Source: SZUA-584 sp964607965
GTDB lineage: Bacteria > Bacillota > Clostridia > Christensenellales > SZUA-584
Direction of reading: 5' to 3'
Length of the DNA stretch: 15,628 nt
NCBI GenBank assembly: GCA_964607965.1
Contig: CAZSMH010000044.1
Span: 1 to 15,628, forward strand
In this document: piece by piece, positions 12,606 through 15,628 of the stretch
How the letters are laid out: the number at the start of each line of letters is the position of its first letter
Position numbering within the stretch: the stretch's first letter is position 1
Notes under the pieces: model-generated
The model's input: the letters and a program-made list of their open reading frames with translations, nothing else
Database searches by the model: none
Told to the model about the DNA's origin: nothing
Program-made: the position numbers and the translations under genes

Positions 12606-15229
12606 CGGCTAAGCTCTGCCTGCCTTTGCAGCACGGCATCCAGCATGCCGCGATAGGTTTCCAGCTTTTCGCGTTCCGCCTGCACAACGCTTTCCGGCGC
12701 TTTTTCCGTAAACCCTTTGTTATTCAGTTTTCCTTCAGCACGGGCTATTTCATTGTTAAGCCGCTGCTCTTCGGTTTTAAGCCGCTTTTGCTCTTTTTCA
12801 ATATCTATAAGCTCTCCTAACGCCATAAACGCTTCAGCCCCCGCTCCTATAACCGAGACCGCGTTTTCAGGTACTTCGGATTTGTCCGATATAAACTCTA
12901 TGCCGGAGGCAAACGCAAGACGTTCTATATATTTCCCGCATATTTCGTAATCCTCGCGCAGCTCGCCGGATGTCAGTATCTTAATAACAGGGCGCTTATT
13001 ATGGGGTACATCCATTTCTGCGCGTATGTTACGTATGCCGCGTATCATCTCCATAACATTCTGCAGCGCCTTTTCCTCACCGGGGTATTTTGCTCCCGCC
13101 AAAGGCCAGTCGGATACCATTATGCTGCCCTTTGTGCCGGGCAGGTTTTGGTATATCTCTTCGGTTATAAAAGGCATGAACGGGTGAAGAAGCTTAAGAA
13201 TTACCTTGAGCGCCCAGACCAGAACAGATATTGCTGTTTGCTTGTCCTCTTCATCGCTGCCCAAAAGGCGCGGCTTTGCCATCTCTATGTACCAGTCGCA
13301 GTATTCGCTCCAGATAAAATCATGCAGTTTCTGCGCCGCCATGCCCAATTCGAAACGCTCTATAAGGATCGTTATGTCATCAATCAAACCCGAAAGGCGT
13401 GATAAAACCCATTTATCCGATATGTCGAGACGGCTGCTGTCAATCGTCACGCTTTCCCCGGTGTTTAGCAGCACAAAACGTGCCGCATTCCAAAGTTTAT
13501 TGGCAAAGTTACGCGCACTTAACACCTTTTCGTCCGAGAAACGCATATCTCCGCCTATGCGCACGCCCGCCGCGAGAGAAAACCGCAGCGCATCAGCGCC
13601 GTACTGCTCTATAAGCTCTAGAGGGTCTATCCCGTTGCCGAGCGATTTGCTCATTTTGCGTCCCTGTGAGTCTCGCACCAGCCCGTGTATGCTTACATAT
13701 TCAAAAGGCTTTTCCCCCATGCATTCATAACCGGACATTATCATCCGCGCCACCCAGAAGAACAATATATCGTAGCCTGTTACCAGTACGTTTGTCGGAT
13801 AAAAGTATTCCAGTTCCTCAGTCTTATCCGGCCATCCAAGCGTTGAGAAAGGCCATAAACCGCTTGAGAACCATGTATCGAGAACATCCTCGTCCTGCTT
13901 GAAAACATCGCAGCCGCACCCGCAGCTTTCCGGCGGCTGTGCGCCTACCGCCATTTCTCCGCAGCTTTGACAGTACCATGCCGGTATACGGTGTCCCCAC
14001 CAGAGCTGGCGTGAAATGCACCAGTCGCGTATGTTTTCAAGCCAGTTAAAATAAACGTTCTCGCTGCGTTTTGGAACAAACTTTATTTTACCGTTGCGCA
14101 CCGCTTTTATGGCGGGCTCTGCAAGGCTCTTCATCGAAACGAACCATTGCTTTGAAACAATAGGCTCAACAGTAGCATCGCAGCGGTAGCAGTGCCCTAC
14201 GTTGTGCTTGTATCCTTGAGTCTTTTCCAGCAGCGATAAGCTTTCCATTTCTGCCACTATGCGTTTTCTTGCTTCGTCCTTATAAACGCCCTCGTATTTT
14301 CCTCCTTCTGCGTTTACATATCCTTTATCGTCAAGAACGCGAATTACGGGCAAACCGTGCCTTTCGGCTACCTCAAAGTCGTTAGGGTCGTGCGCCGGCG
14401 TGATTTTAACCGCTCCCGTGCCGAACTGCATATCCACGTATTCATCGGCAACAACCGGTATAGGCCTGTTCATTATAGGCAGTATTACGTTTTTGCCTAT
14501 AAGGTCTTTGTATCTCGTGTCTTTCGGGTTTACGGCAACTGCGGTATCTCCCAGCATCGTCTCGGGGCGTGTTGTCGCCACAACTATGCCTTCTCCTTCA
14601 CCCTGCGCAGGGTATCGGAAATACCAAAGATACGAATCATGCTCGCAGTATTCCACTTCCGCATCAGAAAGCGCCGTCTCGCATACCGGACACCAGTTTA
14701 TTATTCTGTCCCCTTTATAAATTAGCCCCTTTTTATAAAGCCGCACAAAAAACTCTGCGACTGCGCGGGAACAGCCTTCATCCATAGTAAAGCGCTCGCG
14801 CGACCAGTCGCACGAAGAGCCGAGTTTTTTAAGCTGCTCAACAATGCGCCCGCCGTACTGACGTTTCCATTCCCATGCGCGCTCCAAAAATTTCTCGCGC
14901 CCTAATTCCTCTTTTGATGTTCCTTCGCTTCGCAGCTTATCTACTATTTTTGCCTCTGTAGCTATACTTGCGTGGTCAGTCCCCGGCAACCATAGCGCCG
15001 CAAAACCCTGCATGCGTTTTGTGCGGATTATCGCGTCCTGCATCATGTTGTCCAGCGCATGTCCCATATGAAGCTGTCCTGTTATGTTAGGCGGCGGTAT
15101 AACAATTGTAAAAGGCTTCTTGTCTTTATCTATCACCGCACGGAAATAGCCATTTTCCTGCCAATCATCATACAGCCTCTGTTCAACTTCTTTTGGGTCG
15201 TAAACCTTGCTTAACTCTTTTGCGCACAT
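12602..15229 (-). CDS. valS: ValS, valyl-tRNA synthetase
   Basis: This is a complete 875-residue class Ia synthetase that charges tRNA-Val. It has the HIGH-type motif HMGH (54-57) after PPPNITG, the CP1 editing domain with VVATTRPETMLGDTAVAVNP, IRDWCISRQLWWGHRIPAW (~400-418), a cysteine-rich zinc-like site near C420-C440, the KMSKS loop at 525-529, an anticodon-binding helical domain and a C-terminal coiled-coil arm rich in E, K, R and L that ends AELSR. The ATG at 15229 is chosen because GGAGGAG precedes it and the protein start MCAKELSKVYDPKEVEQRLY is typical. Longer in-frame starts up to 15331 would lie inside the T-box leader. folC is translationally coupled downstream. Confidence 0.98.
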   Translation of the reverse strand: MCAKELSKVYDPKEVEQRLYDDWQENGYFRAVIDKDKKPFTIVIPPPNITGQLHMGHALDNMMQDAIIRTKRMQGFAALWLPGTDHASIATEAKIVDKLRSEGTSKEELGREKFLERAWEWKRQYGGRIVEQLKKLGSSCDWSRERFTMDEGCSRAVAEFFVRLYKKGLIYKGDRIINWCPVCETALSDAEVEYCEHDSYLWYFRYPAQGEGEGIVVATTRPETMLGDTAVAVNPKDTRYKDLIGKNVILPIMNRPIPVVADEYVDMQFGTGAVKITPAHDPNDFEVAERHGLPVIRVLDDKGYVNAEGGKYEGVYKDEARKRIVAEMESLSLLEKTQGYKHNVGHCYRCDATVEPIVSKQWFVSMKSLAEPAIKAVRNGKIKFVPKRSENVYFNWLENIRDWCISRQLWWGHRIPAWYCQSCGEMAVGAQPPESCGCGCDVFKQDEDVLDTWFSSGLWPFSTLGWPDKTEELEYFYPTNVLVTGYDILFFWVARMIMSGYECMGEKPFEYVSIHGLVRDSQGRKMSKSLGNGIDPLELIEQYGADALRFSLAAGVRIGGDMRFSDEKVLSARNFANKLWNAARFVLLNTGESVTIDSSRLDISDKWVLSRLSGLIDDITILIERFELGMAAQKLHDFIWSEYCDWYIEMAKPRLLGSDEEDKQTAISVLVWALKVILKLLHPFMPFITEEIYQNLPGTKGSIMVSDWPLAGAKYPGEEKALQNVMEMIRGIRNIRAEMDVPHNKRPVIKILTSGELREDYEICGKYIERLAFASGIEFISDKSEVPENAVSVIGAGAEAFMALGELIDIEKEQKRLKTEEQRLNNEIARAEGKLNNKGFTEKAPESVVQAEREKLETYRGMLDAVLQRQAELSR

Positions 15230-15256
15230 GCCTTTCTCCTCCTGCTTGTATCTTAA

Positions 15257-15488
15257 AAACAAAAAACCGTCCTTATAATAAAGGACGGAAATCCGCGGTA
15301 CCACCTTGCTTCGGGTAAACTTTACCCGCACTCAAGCGCCGCTTAACGCACGGCCTGCGCCGTCGGTTACTAAAGGTTCACCGTCGGTACTCAAAAGCGA
15401 CTTCGGGCATACTTTCCGCAAGGCTCTCTCAGCTTAAAAGCCTCTCTCTTAGCAGCATTTTTGCCCTACTACTCTTTATCAACGCATT
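15257..15488 (-). ncRNA. T-box riboswitch leader of valS (Val specifier GUC)
   Basis: The roughly 230-base leader between the valS promoter and ribosome site has the main T-box parts on the minus strand. A 5' GATAAAGAGTAGTAG segment resembles the stem I base. AGAGAG-type repeats lie in stem I. The specifier region is GAAGTCGCTTTTGAGT, with the valine codon GUC at 15399-15401. The conserved core AAGGTGGTACCGCGG is at 15293-15307, and a terminator follows. The UGGU bulge in the core can pair with the ACCA end of uncharged tRNA-Val and favour the antiterminator. Low Val-tRNA charging should therefore turn on valS and, through the operon, folC. Confidence 0.93.
15261..15288 (-). terminator. T-box-controlled terminator before valS
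   Basis: On the minus strand CCGTCCTT pairs with AAGGACGG (8 bp, loop TATTAT) and is followed by TTTTTT. It comes directly after the T-box core, as expected for the switchable terminator that competes with the antiterminator. Confidence 0.92.
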
Positions 15489-15494
15489 TGCCAA

Positions 15495-15523
15495 ATTATA
15501 ATACAGCGGTTTTACACTGTCAA
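15495..15523 (-). promoter_or_regulatory. Promoter of the valS-folC operon
   Basis: A consensus promoter on the minus strand: -35 TTGACA (15518-15523), a 17-base spacer and -10 TATAAT (15495-15500). The start is predicted near 15488, giving a leader of about 260 bases that contains the T-box. The perfect boxes fit a gene controlled after initiation. Confidence 0.88.
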
Positions 15524-15554
15524 CCTGCAACGAAAAAAATGAAACAGAATTGGC

Positions 15555-15628
15555 TTATTTTCGTAATTTTAAACAATATTCTTTTTGCAAAGCTATGTTG
15601 TCCAGTATTTCATGCACAACCCTTGATT
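15555..15628 (-). CDS. Partial 3' end of an unknown gene
   Basis: One minus-strand frame is open from the window edge to a TAA at 15555-15557 and encodes 23 residues, SRVVHEILDNIALQKEYCLKLRK. It looks like a helical protein C-terminus, and it lies just upstream of the valS promoter in the same direction. The other two frames stop within 36 bases. The stretch is too short for identification, and an intergenic chance frame remains possible. A T7 run follows the stop about 20 bases later without a strong hairpin. Confidence 0.35.
   Translation of the reverse strand, partial: SRVVHEILDNIALQKEYCLKLRK

Noticed and set aside
15230..15331. Longer valS start at 15331
   Set aside because: The extra 34 residues would be encoded by the T-box core and terminator, and the ATG at 15229 has a strong GGAGGAG site and a typical ValS N-terminus.

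Overview
This window looks like core chromosome from a low-to-mid GC Firmicute, most likely a member of Clostridia. The main clues are a valS T-box leader, a Gram-positive-type LexA/SOS box, strong GGAGG ribosome-binding sites, a soluble LysM-repeat protein and clustered tRNA genes with encoded CCA ends. I see no phage, insertion sequence, CRISPR array or defence system, and I cannot name the genus.

Left part (1-3360). A tRNA operon read leftwards (fMet, elongator Met, then a Glu tRNA cut by the window edge) has a clear sigma-70-type promoter. Facing away from it are a hotdog-fold thioesterase gene and then an unusual gene that joins an aromatic-acid-exporter-like membrane domain (ArAE_1) to a cytoplasmic GNAT acetyltransferase. 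Convergent to these, on the minus strand, are two tandem genes for related multi-pass DUF4203/TMEM198-like membrane proteins with their own promoter.

Middle (3399-6183). On the minus strand lie a three-LysM protein without a signal peptide and an ApgM-type (archaeal-type) phosphoglycerate mutase relative whose usual GSD motif reads GSA. Divergent from apgM is a DUF1295/steroid-5-alpha-reductase-fold membrane protein.

Right part (6210-15628), all minus strand. In transcription order: a partial gene at the window edge; the valS promoter; a complete T-box leader (specifier GUC, T-box core, terminator); valS; folC, coupled to valS by an ATGA overlap; a small conserved-looking gene that appears frameshifted; a LexA-like box; a promoter; a terminator hairpin; uvrB (TTG start); and uvrA, coupled to uvrB by another ATGA overlap. 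So tRNA-Val charging is predicted to control valS-folC, and DNA damage is predicted to control uvrBA.

The points most worth a second look are the ArAE-GNAT fusion, the folC that lacks the usual N-terminal ~45 residues, the hairpin that begins almost at the predicted uvrBA start site, and the frameshifted small gene. None of these amounts to an obvious new multi-gene system. The rest is ordinary housekeeping sequence.
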